NCBI GenBank assembly: GCA_024709225.1
Contig: JANJXC010000038.1
Location: 62,001-126,000, forward strand
Source: Gammaproteobacteria bacterium
GTDB lineage: Bacteria; Pseudomonadota; Gammaproteobacteria; Thiohalomonadales; Thiohalomonadaceae
Direction: 5' to 3'
DNA length: 64,000 nt
The position numbers were made by a program, and so were the translations under genes. How positions within the stretch are numbered: the first letter of the stretch is position 1; each line of letters starts with the position of its first letter. Below, in pieces: positions 52,498 through 64,000 of the stretch. Below the pieces are notes generated by a model. That model ran no database searches, had not been told where the DNA came from, and saw nothing but the letters and a program-made list of their open reading frames with translations.

Positions 52498-53526
52498 ATG
52501 CAGATACTGCCCGCAGAATGGTCACCGCAAAGCGCGGTGATGCTCACCTGGCCGCACATGCACGGCCCGCTGGGCCGCATCCTGGCCCAGGTGGAAGAGG
52601 TATTCGTCCACATCGCCCGCGCCGTCACTGCCCATGAGCCGCTGGTCGTCTCCTGCCTGCATGCGGAACACCGCGACCATATCGCGGCGCAACTGCGAGC
52701 GGCCGGCGTGGACCTGGCACGGGTGCGCCTGGCCATCGCGCCCTCCAACGACGTATGGGCACGCGACCACGGCCCCATCACCGTGCTGCGCGACGGCCGG
52801 CCATTGCTACTCGACTTTGCCTTCAACGGCTGGGGCCGCAAGTACGCCTTTGACCTGGATAACGCCCTCACCCGTACCCTGCACGCGCAAGGGATATTCG
52901 GTGTCACGCCACTGGAAGGCATCGACCTGATCCTGGAAGGCGGCAGCATCGAAAGCGACGGCCAGGGGACCCTGCTCACCACCCGCCACTGCCTGCTGAA
53001 TCCGGAGCGCAATCCGCAGTACGACTGCGTTGGCCTGGAGGGCATCTTTGCCCAGGTATTCGGCGCCCGGCGCGTGCTGTGGCTGGACCACGGTGAGCTG
53101 GAAGGCGACGACACCGACGGCCATATCGACACCCTGGCGCGCTTCTGCGATGAACACACCATTGCCTATGTGCGCTGCGACGACCCGCAGGACAGCCACC
53201 ATGCCGAACTCCGGGAAATGGAGCGCGAACTGCAGGCCTTGCGCGACAACGGCGGCCGGCCCTACCGCCTGGTGCCGCTGCCGCTGCCCGCGCCCAAGCG
53301 CGACGAGCACGGCAAGCGCCTGCCCGCCACCTATGCCAACTTCCTCATCATCAACGGCGCGGTGCTGGTGCCGGTATACGACGATGTCCAGGATACCGTG
53401 GCGCTGGAGCGCCTGGCCCCCTGCTTCCCCGGACGCGAGCTCATCGCCATCAACTGCCTGCCCCTGATCCGGCAGTACGGCAGCCTGCACTGCGTCACCA
53501 TGCAGCTGCCGGCGGGGGTTATATGA
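52498..53526 (+). CDS. aguA: Agmatine deiminase
   Basis: LPAEWSPQSAVMLTWPH...NDVWARDHGPITV...LILEGGSIESDGQGTLLTTRHCLLNPERN. Confidence 0.93.
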   Translation: MQILPAEWSPQSAVMLTWPHMHGPLGRILAQVEEVFVHIARAVTAHEPLVVSCLHAEHRDHIAAQLRAAGVDLARVRLAIAPSNDVWARDHGPITVLRDGRPLLLDFAFNGWGRKYAFDLDNALTRTLHAQGIFGVTPLEGIDLILEGGSIESDGQGTLLTTRHCLLNPERNPQYDCVGLEGIFAQVFGARRVLWLDHGELEGDDTDGHIDTLARFCDEHTIAYVRCDDPQDSHHAELREMERELQALRDNGGRPYRLVPLPLPAPKRDEHGKRLPATYANFLIINGAVLVPVYDDVQDTVALERLAPCFPGRELIAINCLPLIRQYGSLHCVTMQLPAGVI

Positions 53527-53531
53527 AAAAT

Positions 53532-53632
53532 CGGGTCCGCAAATGAACGCGAATGTACGCAAATGAAAGCCTGTTTTTCGCCACAAGGTTGCATTCGCGT
53601 TGATTTGCGTTCATTCGCGGATCCAGCCTTTG
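53532..53632. repeat. Intergenic inverted repeat of ~10-bp CGC(A/G)AATGAA units
   Basis: tccgcaaatgaacgcgaatgtacgcaaatgaa ... ttgcattcgcgttgatttgcgttcattcgcggatcc. Confidence 0.7.
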
Positions 53633-53642
53633 GGAGGATGTG

Positions 53643-54533
53643 ATGAAATCACGTACCCTGCGTGTCGGTCTGGTGCAGCAGCCCTGCAGCGATGATCGGG
53701 AGACCAATCTCTACTACAGCTCGCTGGAAATCCGCGCTGCTGCCGCCGACGGCGCCGAGCTGGTGCTGCTGCAGGAACTGCACGGCGGGCTGTATTTCTG
53801 TCAGGCGGAAGACCCGGCGCACTTCGAACAGGCGGAGAGCATCCCCGGCCCCACCACCAACGCCCTCGGCGAACTGGCCCGGGAACTGGGCATCGTCATT
53901 GTCGGCTCGGTCTTCGAGCGGCGCGCCCCCGGCCTGTACCACAACACCGCCGTTGTGCTGGAGAGGGACGGCAGCCTGGCCGGCATCTACCGCAAGATGC
54001 ACATCCCCGACGACCCCGGCTACTACGAAAAATACTACTTCACGCCGGGCGACCTCGGCTTCACCCCCATCGACACCTCGGTGGGACGGCTCGGCGTGCT
54101 GGTGTGCTGGGACCAGTGGTATCCGGAGGCGGCGCGGCTGATGGCCCTGGCCGGCGCCGAGATCCTGCTCTACCCCACCGCCATCGGCTGGGATGAGCGG
54201 GCGGAGCTGGACGAGCAACTGCGCCAGCGCGATGCCTGGGTCACCATCCAGCGCAGCCACGCCATCGCCAACGGCCTCCCCCTCGTCGCCTGCAACCGTG
54301 TCGGCTTCGAGACCGATCCCTCGGGCCAGACCCCGGGCATCAATTTCTGGGGCTACAGCTTCATCTGCGGCCCGCAGGGCGAGATCCTGGCCCAGGCGCC
54401 GGAGGACGACCCCACCTTCCTGGTGGCCGAGGTGGACCTCGGCCGCACCGAGCAGGTGCGCCGCGCCTGGCCCTACCTGCGCGACCGCCGCATCGACGCC
54501 TACGCCGACCTGCTCAAGCGCTACCGTGATTAA
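53643..54533 (+). CDS. aguB: N-carbamoylputrescine amidase
   Basis: Nitrilase family: LVLLQELHGGLYFCQ...YRKMHIPDDPGYYEKYYFTPGD...LGVLVCWDQWYPEAARLMAL. Confidence 0.94.
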   Translation: MKSRTLRVGLVQQPCSDDRETNLYYSSLEIRAAAADGAELVLLQELHGGLYFCQAEDPAHFEQAESIPGPTTNALGELARELGIVIVGSVFERRAPGLYHNTAVVLERDGSLAGIYRKMHIPDDPGYYEKYYFTPGDLGFTPIDTSVGRLGVLVCWDQWYPEAARLMALAGAEILLYPTAIGWDERAELDEQLRQRDAWVTIQRSHAIANGLPLVACNRVGFETDPSGQTPGINFWGYSFICGPQGEILAQAPEDDPTFLVAEVDLGRTEQVRRAWPYLRDRRIDAYADLLKRYRD

Positions 54534-54540
54534 AAATATG

Positions 54541-54670
54541 TCTCGCCGCAGAGACGCAGAGGACGCGGAGTTGATGCCAGTGTGGTTCCCTGCCTCGAAT
54601 CAGGCGGGAACGCATCCCAGCACCTCCCTTGACTCAAGATTTCCCTCTGCGACTTCTGCGTCTCTGCGAC
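54541..54670. repeat. Intergenic inverted repeat of GACGCAGAG-type units
   Basis: tctcgccgcagagacgcagaggacgcggag ... ccctctgcgacttctgcgtctctgcgac. Confidence 0.7.
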
Positions 54671-54709
54671 AATTTTGTTTGGTCGAATCATCATCGAGGT
54701 AACCGAACC

Positions 54710-55822
54710 ATGATCATCATCCTGCAGCCGCACGTCACCACGCAGAGCCCGGAATTCGACGCCCTGCGCAACCACATCGCCAACCTGCCGCGCGTGCAGA
54801 TGCGCGTGCACGAGGAGCGCGGCAGCCAGCAGACGCTGACCGAGATCTATCTCATCGGTGACACCGCCGCGCTGGACAAGGACGACATGGCCAGCCTGCC
54901 CGGTGTGGAGCGCGTGGTGCGCGTATCGCGTGAATATCGCGTGCTCGGCCGCCACCACGACGACCAGCGTCCCAGCTATTTCGAATACAACGGCGTGCGC
55001 TTCGGCCAGGACAATTTCAACGTGTTCGCCGGCCTGTGCGCGGTGGATACGCCGGCGCACGTGGAAGAGATGATGCGCACCCTGCGCGACTATGGCCAGG
55101 TGTGCACGCGCATGGGCGCCTACAAGCCGCGCACCAACCCCTATGCCTTCCAGGGCCACGGCAAGGCCTGCCTGCCCTATGTATTCGAACTGGCCGGCAA
55201 GTACGGCATCAAGGTCATCGCCATGGAGGTAACCCACGACCGCCATGTGGCGGAGATCCACGAGGCGCTGCATGCCGCGGGCAATCCCACCGGCGTGATG
55301 CTGCAGATCGGCACGCGCAACACGCAGAATTTCGAACTGCTGAAGATCGTCGGCCGCCAGCGCGAATTCCCGGTGCTGCTCAAGCGCGGCTTCGGCATCA
55401 CCCTGGAGGAATCGCTCAACGCCGCCGAATACCTGGCCTCGGAGGGCAACCGCAACGTGGTGTTCGGCCTGCGCGGCATGAAGACCAACATGGGCGACCC
55501 GCACCGCAACATGGTGGACTTCGCCCATGTGCCGGTGGTGAAGCGCCTGACGCGCATGCCGGTGTGCATCGATCCGTCGCATTCGGTGGGATCGCGCGAC
55601 CGCGGCCCGGAGGGCCTGCTCGACGTATTTCACGTCACCGCCCAAGGCATCATCGCCGGCGCCAACATGGTGCTGGTGGATTTTCACCCCCAGCCGCCCA
55701 AGGCCCTGGTGGATGGACCGCAGGCCCTGCTATTCAACGAGTTGCCGCACTTCCTGGAGGATGTGGCCATCGCTCGGGAGGCTTACGAAAAGCGGGTGGC
55801 CGCTGCGGCGCGCTATGCATGA
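54710..55822 (+). CDS. 3-deoxy-7-phosphoheptulonate synthase (DAHP synthase)
   Basis: AGLCAVDTPAHVEEMMRTLRDYG...GAYKPRTNPYAFQGHG...GTRNTQNFELLKIVG...PVLLKRGFGITLEE...IDPSHSVGSRD. Confidence 0.9.
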   Translation: MIIILQPHVTTQSPEFDALRNHIANLPRVQMRVHEERGSQQTLTEIYLIGDTAALDKDDMASLPGVERVVRVSREYRVLGRHHDDQRPSYFEYNGVRFGQDNFNVFAGLCAVDTPAHVEEMMRTLRDYGQVCTRMGAYKPRTNPYAFQGHGKACLPYVFELAGKYGIKVIAMEVTHDRHVAEIHEALHAAGNPTGVMLQIGTRNTQNFELLKIVGRQREFPVLLKRGFGITLEESLNAAEYLASEGNRNVVFGLRGMKTNMGDPHRNMVDFAHVPVVKRLTRMPVCIDPSHSVGSRDRGPEGLLDVFHVTAQGIIAGANMVLVDFHPQPPKALVDGPQALLFNELPHFLEDVAIAREAYEKRVAAAARYA

Positions 55823-55874
55823 CAGATACTGTGATACACGTCACACATGACAACTGGCAGTGCATGACATGACA
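55818..55874 (+). promoter_or_regulatory. Candidate upstream activator sites: CATGACA half-sites for the sigma-54 activator
   Basis: CATGACA at 55818, 55846, 55863 and 55868 (the last two as CATGACATGACA), 50-110 bp upstream of the -24 element. Confidence 0.6.
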
Positions 55875-55925
55875 AAAAGGTCAGGGGGATTTATATAACC
55901 ACTTGATTGTAAAGTGTTTAAATTT

Positions 55926-55941
55926 TGGCACGGGTGTTGCT
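55926..55941 (+). promoter_or_regulatory. Sigma-54 (-24/-12) promoter
   Basis: TGGCAC-GGGTG-TTGCT, matching TGGCACRNNNNTTGCW. Confidence 0.88.
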
Positions 55942-55951
55942 AAATTAACCC

Positions 55952-56051
55952 CGTGGAGCAAAGCCACGCATTCTGCGGAATGTGTGGTGGATTCCCCTCC
56001 TTCCACACTGTGGTGTTTTTTTAGCCGCTCCCGCAAGGGCGCGGCTTTTTT
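55952..56051 (+). ncRNA. Predicted ~100-nt sigma-54-dependent small RNA
   Basis: Begins ~12 nt after the -12 GC; hairpins CGTGG/CCACG, CATTC/GAATG, GTGTGG/CCACAC (loop uggauuCCCCUCCUU); U7 tract; terminal GNRA-loop terminator; no credible ORF. Confidence 0.65.
56023..56051 (+). terminator. Intrinsic terminator of the predicted small RNA
   Basis: AGCCGC-T-CCC-GCAA-GGG-C-GCGGCT followed by TTTTT. Confidence 0.85.
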
Positions 56052-56181
56052 CATTCAGGCCCTCCATGGCCATCACCCTGCGGGCGCCTCACGGCGTGCA
56101 AATCGGCCGTCCTGCCGATTTGTCATTCCGGCCGCCTCGAACACTCGCACCCCGCCGGCCTGTCGTCAGGCCCACGCTCGA

Positions 56182-57531
56182 TCAGTTGCCGCGCATGCGC
56201 TCCACGTAGCGATACAGGGTGCGCTCGCTGACCCCCAGCCGCTGCGCCGCGCGCGCGCGGTGACCTTCACAGGTTTCCAGCGCGTGCATCACCTCGTCAT
56301 CGGTCAGGCGGCCATTGCGGCGCTGCAACAGCCTCCTGCCGCCGGCGTGCAGCATCGGGTTGTCGCCGCCGGGCTGCTGCACGTCCTCGCGCCGCGGCCC
56401 CTCAAAGACCAGGTGTTCCGGCCGGATGATGTCCTCGCCATAGGCCAGGATGGCGGCGCGCTCCACGATGTTGCGCAGCTCGCGCACATTGCCCGGATAG
56501 TCATAAGTCATCAGGGCCTCGATCACGTCCGGTGACAGCGGCACAAAGCGGTCGCCATCCTCGTTGCCGGCGAGGAAATACTCCGCCAGTGCGGCGATAT
56601 CGTCGGGGCGGTCGCGCAGCGGCGGGATACGTACCGGGAAGGCGGACAGCCGGTAATAGAGGTCCTGGCGGAACTCGCCGCGCTCCACCATGCGCTGCAG
56701 GTCGCGGTGCGTGGCGGCAACCACGCGCACATCGACGTTGATGTATTCGGTGCCGCCCAGGCGGCGGATGGTGCCGGTCTCCAGCACTCGCAGCAGCTTG
56801 GTCTGCAGGGCCAGGGGCAGCTCGGCGATTTCGTCGATGAACAGGGTGCCGCCGTGCGCCACTTCGAACAGGCCCTTCTTGCGCCCGGCGGCGCCGGTGA
56901 AGGCGCCCTTTTCATGCCCGAACAGCTCGCTCTCGATGAGATTTTCGCCCAGGGTGCCGCAGTCGACGATGACGAAGGGGCCACCGGTGCGGGGAGAATA
57001 TTCGTGCACATATTTGGCGACACACTCCTTGCCCACGCCGCTCTCGCCCAGCAGCAGCACCGTGGTGGTGGTGGGGGCGACGCGCTGCAACAGACTGGTC
57101 ATGCGCACCATCGGCCGTGAGCGGCCGATGAGCAGGGTATCCTGCCGCTTCTGACTGACCGGGAAGATGTATTCGCCCACGTACAGCACCTTGCCTTTGT
57201 CATCAAACAAGGGGGTCGACTGCAGCTGCACGTACTCTTCATGCCCGTTCATGTCGTAATGGATATGCATCACCTGGGTCGACTGCCCGGTGCTGAATAC
57301 CGCCTCCAGGGGACAGTGTTCGCCGTGTTGGCTGCACGGGGTATCCACACGATGCGACACCTCGTAGCAGAAGCGGCCGACCACGTCGTCGCCGTTGGCC
57401 AGGCCGTAGCGCTTACGGTACTGGGTGTTGGCGGCCATGATGCGGTAGTTGCGGTCGATGACCACGAAGGGGTCGGGCAGGATGTTGATGATTTGTTCGC
57501 AGGACGGCTTGGCAATACTGTCGCAACTCAT
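56182..57531 (-). CDS. Sigma-54-dependent transcriptional activator (PAS-AAA+-HTH), FisR-like
   Basis: PAS with [23 protein letters not shown] (C-x10-C-x6-C), Walker [15 protein letters not shown] motif [16 protein letters not shown], Fis-type [27 protein letters not shown] at 57531 with GGAGG SD. Confidence 0.92.
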   Translation of the reverse strand: MSCDSIAKPSCEQIINILPDPFVVIDRNYRIMAANTQYRKRYGLANGDDVVGRFCYEVSHRVDTPCSQHGEHCPLEAVFSTGQSTQVMHIHYDMNGHEEYVQLQSTPLFDDKGKVLYVGEYIFPVSQKRQDTLLIGRSRPMVRMTSLLQRVAPTTTTVLLLGESGVGKECVAKYVHEYSPRTGGPFVIVDCGTLGENLIESELFGHEKGAFTGAAGRKKGLFEVAHGGTLFIDEIAELPLALQTKLLRVLETGTIRRLGGTEYINVDVRVVAATHRDLQRMVERGEFRQDLYYRLSAFPVRIPPLRDRPDDIAALAEYFLAGNEDGDRFVPLSPDVIEALMTYDYPGNVRELRNIVERAAILAYGEDIIRPEHLVFEGPRREDVQQPGGDNPMLHAGGRRLLQRRNGRLTDDEVMHALETCEGHRARAAQRLGVSERTLYRYVERMRGN

Positions 57532-57628
57532 GTTGCACTCCTCCAGACACCGGGTTATCGAAATCCTCTCCTGCCCTTGGCCGAGGCACGACGGGGAGAC
57601 AGTGGGATCTCTGTTATTTATGGCAGCA

Positions 57629-57667
57629 CATGTCATGACATGGTCTGCTTGTCATGCTGTCATGTCA
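57629..57667. promoter_or_regulatory. Activator binding sites in the regulator's own upstream region
   Basis: 14-bp perfect palindrome CATGTCATGACATG at 57629, then TGTCATG at 57650 and TGTCATGTCA at 57658. Confidence 0.6.
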
Positions 57668-57700
57668 AGGTGAATGGGGAGGTTCTGCCCCGTACAGACA

Positions 57701-57732
57701 AAAAAAAGGCGGGGACTTGCCCCGCCTTTTCC
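57701..57732. terminator. Bidirectional intrinsic terminator between sqr and the regulator
   Basis: aaaaaaaggcggggacttgccccgccttttc. Confidence 0.85.
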
Positions 57733-57747
57733 GATCATGGCCAGTGG

Positions 57748-59022
57748 TTATTTCAGGCGTTCAATGCCGAGGGCCTTGAGGACGTATTTCTCGAACAGGG
57801 GCTCGGAAGAGCCCTTCTTCATCTTGTTGATGAAATACTTCTCGAAGGCCACCTTGGCCATGTGCACCCACTTGCCCTTCTTCATCCAGGACACGTTGCG
57901 CGGCGGGATCTGCGGCATGGCGACGAAGGCCACGCCGGTGTCGCCCATGTCGGCCAGGCAGATGGCGTTCCAGGTGCCCTTCTCGTCCGGCTCCTTGCCC
58001 TCCAGGGCGTTCTTGATGTTGTGGGCGGTGGCGGAGACCATGGACTCGATCATGTAACCGGTCTTCGGCGTGCCGGTCGGCACCGGGGTGGTCTCCACCG
58101 GCGGGATGGCGATGCAGACGCCGACCGAATAGATGTTGTGCCACTTCGGGTTGCGCTGGAAGGCGTCGACCTTGACGAAACCGCGCGGGTTGACCAAGTC
58201 CTCGCCCACCTTCATCACCGGGTCGATGCCCTTGAAGGCCGGCAGCATCATGGAGTACTTGAACGGCAGTTCGTGCTCCTTGATCACCTCGCCCTTGTCG
58301 TTGTGCTCGGCGACAAACATCTTGCCGGCCTCGACCTTGGTCACCTTGGCGTTGCACACCCACTTGATGTGATTCTGGCGCAGCTCCGACTCCATCATGC
58401 CCTTGGAATCGCCTACGCCGCCGAGGCCCAGATGGCCGATATAGGGTTCGGAGGTCACGAAGGTCATGGGCACCTTGTCGCGGATCTTGCGCTTGCGCAG
58501 GTCGGTGGCGTAGATCAGCGCGGTTTCATAGGCCGGGCCGAAACAGGAGGCGCCCTGCACCGCACCGACGATCAGCGGACCGGGATCCTTGACGAACTCC
58601 TGCCATGCGGCATAGGCCTTCTCGGCATGGTCGGTGGTGCATACGGAGTGGGTGTGGCCGCCGTGGGGACCGAGGCCCTCGACCTCTTCAAAGGCCAGCT
58701 TGGGGCCGGTGGCGATGACCAGATAGTCGTACTTCACGGCGCTGCCGTCCTGCAGCACCAGGGTGTTCTCATCCGGCTTCATCTCGCTCACCGGCTGGGC
58801 GATGAGCTTGATGTCCTTCTTGGCCAGGTAGCCGGCCATCGGGAAGGTGATGTCCTTGCGCGAACGCCAGCCCACTGCCACCCAGGGATTGGACGGGGTG
58901 AAGCTGAAATGGTCGGAGCTGTTGATCACGGTGATGTCGTGCTCGCGGCCCAGCACGTCGCGGAAATCATATGCTGCGGGCAGGCCGCCGATGCCGGCGC
59001 CCATAATGACGATATGTGCCAT
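57748..59022 (-). CDS. sqr: Sulfide:quinone oxidoreductase (type I-like)
   Basis: MAHIVIMGAGIGGLPAAYDFRD..., conserved Cys in HSVCTTDHAEKA, GASCFGPAYE and WNAICLADMGD. Confidence 0.92.
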   Translation of the reverse strand: MAHIVIMGAGIGGLPAAYDFRDVLGREHDITVINSSDHFSFTPSNPWVAVGWRSRKDITFPMAGYLAKKDIKLIAQPVSEMKPDENTLVLQDGSAVKYDYLVIATGPKLAFEEVEGLGPHGGHTHSVCTTDHAEKAYAAWQEFVKDPGPLIVGAVQGASCFGPAYETALIYATDLRKRKIRDKVPMTFVTSEPYIGHLGLGGVGDSKGMMESELRQNHIKWVCNAKVTKVEAGKMFVAEHNDKGEVIKEHELPFKYSMMLPAFKGIDPVMKVGEDLVNPRGFVKVDAFQRNPKWHNIYSVGVCIAIPPVETTPVPTGTPKTGYMIESMVSATAHNIKNALEGKEPDEKGTWNAICLADMGDTGVAFVAMPQIPPRNVSWMKKGKWVHMAKVAFEKYFINKMKKGSSEPLFEKYVLKALGIERLK

Positions 59023-59218
59023 CTGATCCTCTCCTCGTGTGTACCCAACCGGCTCAAGGAGTATCCCCAAGCCCAATTGTGAAATTGTTGCGCAATCATA
59101 AGGCAATATTTATGCCATATATCACGCCGGCCGGGGCTGGCGCCCGGCGAGCCGGTTTTATTGCCCTCCGCGCCGATGGCTATACAATAGCCGGCTTTTC
59201 CGTTGCCACAGCCTGCCG

Positions 59219-62683
<3,465 letters not shown>

Positions 62684-62696
62684 CCGTCCATCGGTC

Positions 62697-62728
62697 CGTG
62701 TAGGAGCGGCTCCGCCGCGATGTGGCCT
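62697..62728. repeat. REP-like element tgtaggagcggctccgccgcgatg
   Basis: Matches the GTAGGAGCGGCT-N-AGCCGCGA type of short palindromic repeat known from gammaproteobacteria. Confidence 0.6.
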
Positions 62729-62804
62729 GCCCGCTGTATGGCTTGAAGAGTCCCCCCAAAGGGCGCGTAGACAGGACCGCACATGGCCATCGTGCCCGAT
62801 CGAG

Positions 62805-63234
62805 GAAAAGTCGTGTCAATGCTGCACGAGAGAGTGAGCCGTGGCTCCTCGCCACTTCATTGCCGGCTGACGATACCCTCACCGAGTCAGTGATAGCCAC
62901 CTACCGTAAACGTATGCAAATCGAGGAAGGATTTCGTGATGCCAAAGACGAGCGCTATGGATTGGGCTTGGATATGTCGCTGTCGAAATCCAAAGCACGC
63001 TATACGGTACTTCTGCTAATTGCCGCGCTTGCCGTCTTCATTGCATGGCTATTCGGCAAGGTGGCATACCAACGCAAATTGCACCTGAAGTACCAAGCAA
63101 ATACCGTGACGCATCGGCACGTGCTTTCTTTTGTCTATTTCGGCATTCGAATCGCCCGAGGCAGTGGAATACCTGTTGCCGCGCGAGATATTGTTGCGGC
63201 GAGAAACAGCCTTCGTGAGGCGCATACGTTTTGA
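62805..63234 (+). pseudogene. Truncated IS4-family transposase C-terminus
   Basis: YRKRMQIEEGFRDAK fits the IS4 YREK signature Y-x2-R-x3-E-x6-K; no upstream DDE N-terminal half. Confidence 0.8.
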
Positions 63235-63288
63235 ACTGTGGGTAGAGTATTCGTGGGGATCCGTCAGGGTCTGTCCCCGGTCCAGTGC

Positions 63289-63618
63289 TCAGTTGTCTTC
63301 GTCACCAGTAGGTTCGAGCTTCAACAAACGCTCGCCGCGCCATACCCTGACGATCTGGATTTCGACAGGGGATCGGTTCGTGGTGTATCGGTAAACGATC
63401 CGAAACGGTGGGTGAATAAGTTCGCGTACCTGAGGCTGGTTGAACTCCGGAACCACTCGCCCGAGTTCAGGGTGGGCGATCAATGCTTCGATTCGGCCAA
63501 GGATTTCGGCGACCAGGCGCCGACCGACAGCCGGCACACCCTGTTCGGTGTACCACGCAACAACGCCCTCGATGTCCGCGATCGCAGACTCGGTGAGGAC
63601 GATGCTGGGCCGCCTCAT
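63289..63618 (-). CDS. RelE/ParE-family toxin
   Basis: IVLTESAIADIEGVVAWYTEQGVPAVGRRLVAEILGRIEALIAHPELGRVVPEFNQPQVRELIHPPFRIVYRY. Confidence 0.9.
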   Translation of the reverse strand: MRRPSIVLTESAIADIEGVVAWYTEQGVPAVGRRLVAEILGRIEALIAHPELGRVVPEFNQPQVRELIHPPFRIVYRYTTNRSPVEIQIVRVWRGERLLKLEPTGDEDN

Positions 63619-63878
63619 TTCACCCCAAGCCGCGCCTTGGCATCGGCCAGCGACAGGGTCCGTCCTGCCTCCACGTCTGCCAAGCCCGCCACAACCGCGC
63701 GCATGAACGCGCGCTCTTCCTCGCCGCTCTCGTAGTCGGCCACCGATTGCACAACCGCCACCCCTCGCCCACGGCTGGTCAACAGCACTGGCCGGTGCGT
63801 CTCAGTCGTCTGCTTCACGACCCGGCCGGGATTTGCCTTGAGGTCTCCCAAGGGGACCAAATCTTCAGAGAATTTCAT
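63615..63878 (-). CDS. Phd/YefM-family antitoxin
   Basis: VPLGDLKANPGRVVKQTTETHRPVLLTSRGRGVAVVQSVADYES; ATGA overlap with toxin. Confidence 0.9.
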   Translation of the reverse strand: MKFSEDLVPLGDLKANPGRVVKQTTETHRPVLLTSRGRGVAVVQSVADYESGEEERAFMRAVVAGLADVEAGRTLSLADAKARLGVK

Positions 63879-63884
63879 AAATTA

Positions 63885-63914
63885 GGCCCTCTAAACAGGT
63901 CTGTTAACAGGGCC
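63885..63914. promoter_or_regulatory. Candidate toxin-antitoxin operator
   Basis: Nested inverted repeats: GGCCCT...AGGGCC, AACAG-gt-CTGTT and CTGTTAACAG just upstream of the antitoxin start. Confidence 0.5.
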
Positions 63915-64000
63915 GATAATAGCAGCTCGATCATGGGCCGGCCACAGCATGGCCTCCCCGCCGCTGGTGGTCGAACATCACGCCCGGCATGATTCACCAG

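Noticed and set aside
55903-56535. 210-aa + ORF starting inside the sigma-54 promoter region
   Set aside because: Starts upstream of the -12 element, passes through the terminator and continues antisense to the regulator; not a plausible product of the sigma-54 promoter.

Overview
GC-rich chromosomal window from a gammaproteobacterial sulfur oxidiser. The core is a reverse-type dsr cluster (dsrABEFHCMKLJOP, a TrpD2/YbiB-like gene, dsrN, dsrR; about 22.97-36.86 kb) followed by a NarX/NarL-like two-component pair. Upstream, mostly divergent, is a small accessory block: a Cys-less DsrC paralogue, a Cas6/Cmx6-like protein with no CRISPR array, two hypothetical proteins and a Sfum_1244-like protein. 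Flanking regions hold c-di-GMP/cAMP signalling genes (CHASE-PAS-GGDEF-EAL-CZB, PAS-GGDEF, CHASE2-cyclase, cNMP-rhodanese, PilZ), an orphan atpC-like gene coupled to a cytidylate-kinase-like gene, housekeeping genes (tmk, holB, tatD, mtnP, hpt, nagZ, dusC, sfsA, relA-type, ygiQ, aguA/aguB, DAHP synthase, mfd), a degraded IS4 transposase and a ParE/Phd toxin-antitoxin pair. The strongest candidate for an undescribed system is at 55.8-59.0 kb: a consensus sigma-54 promoter with upstream CATGACA sites and no credible ORF behind it. It drives a predicted ~100-nt structured RNA that displays an anti-Shine-Dalgarno CCUCCUU loop and ends in an intrinsic terminator. Next to it lies a sigma-54 activator whose PAS domain has the C-x10-C-x6-C spacing of FisR-type sulfane-sulfur sensors, followed by sqr. 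All calls come from reading the sequence and translations; no searches were run.
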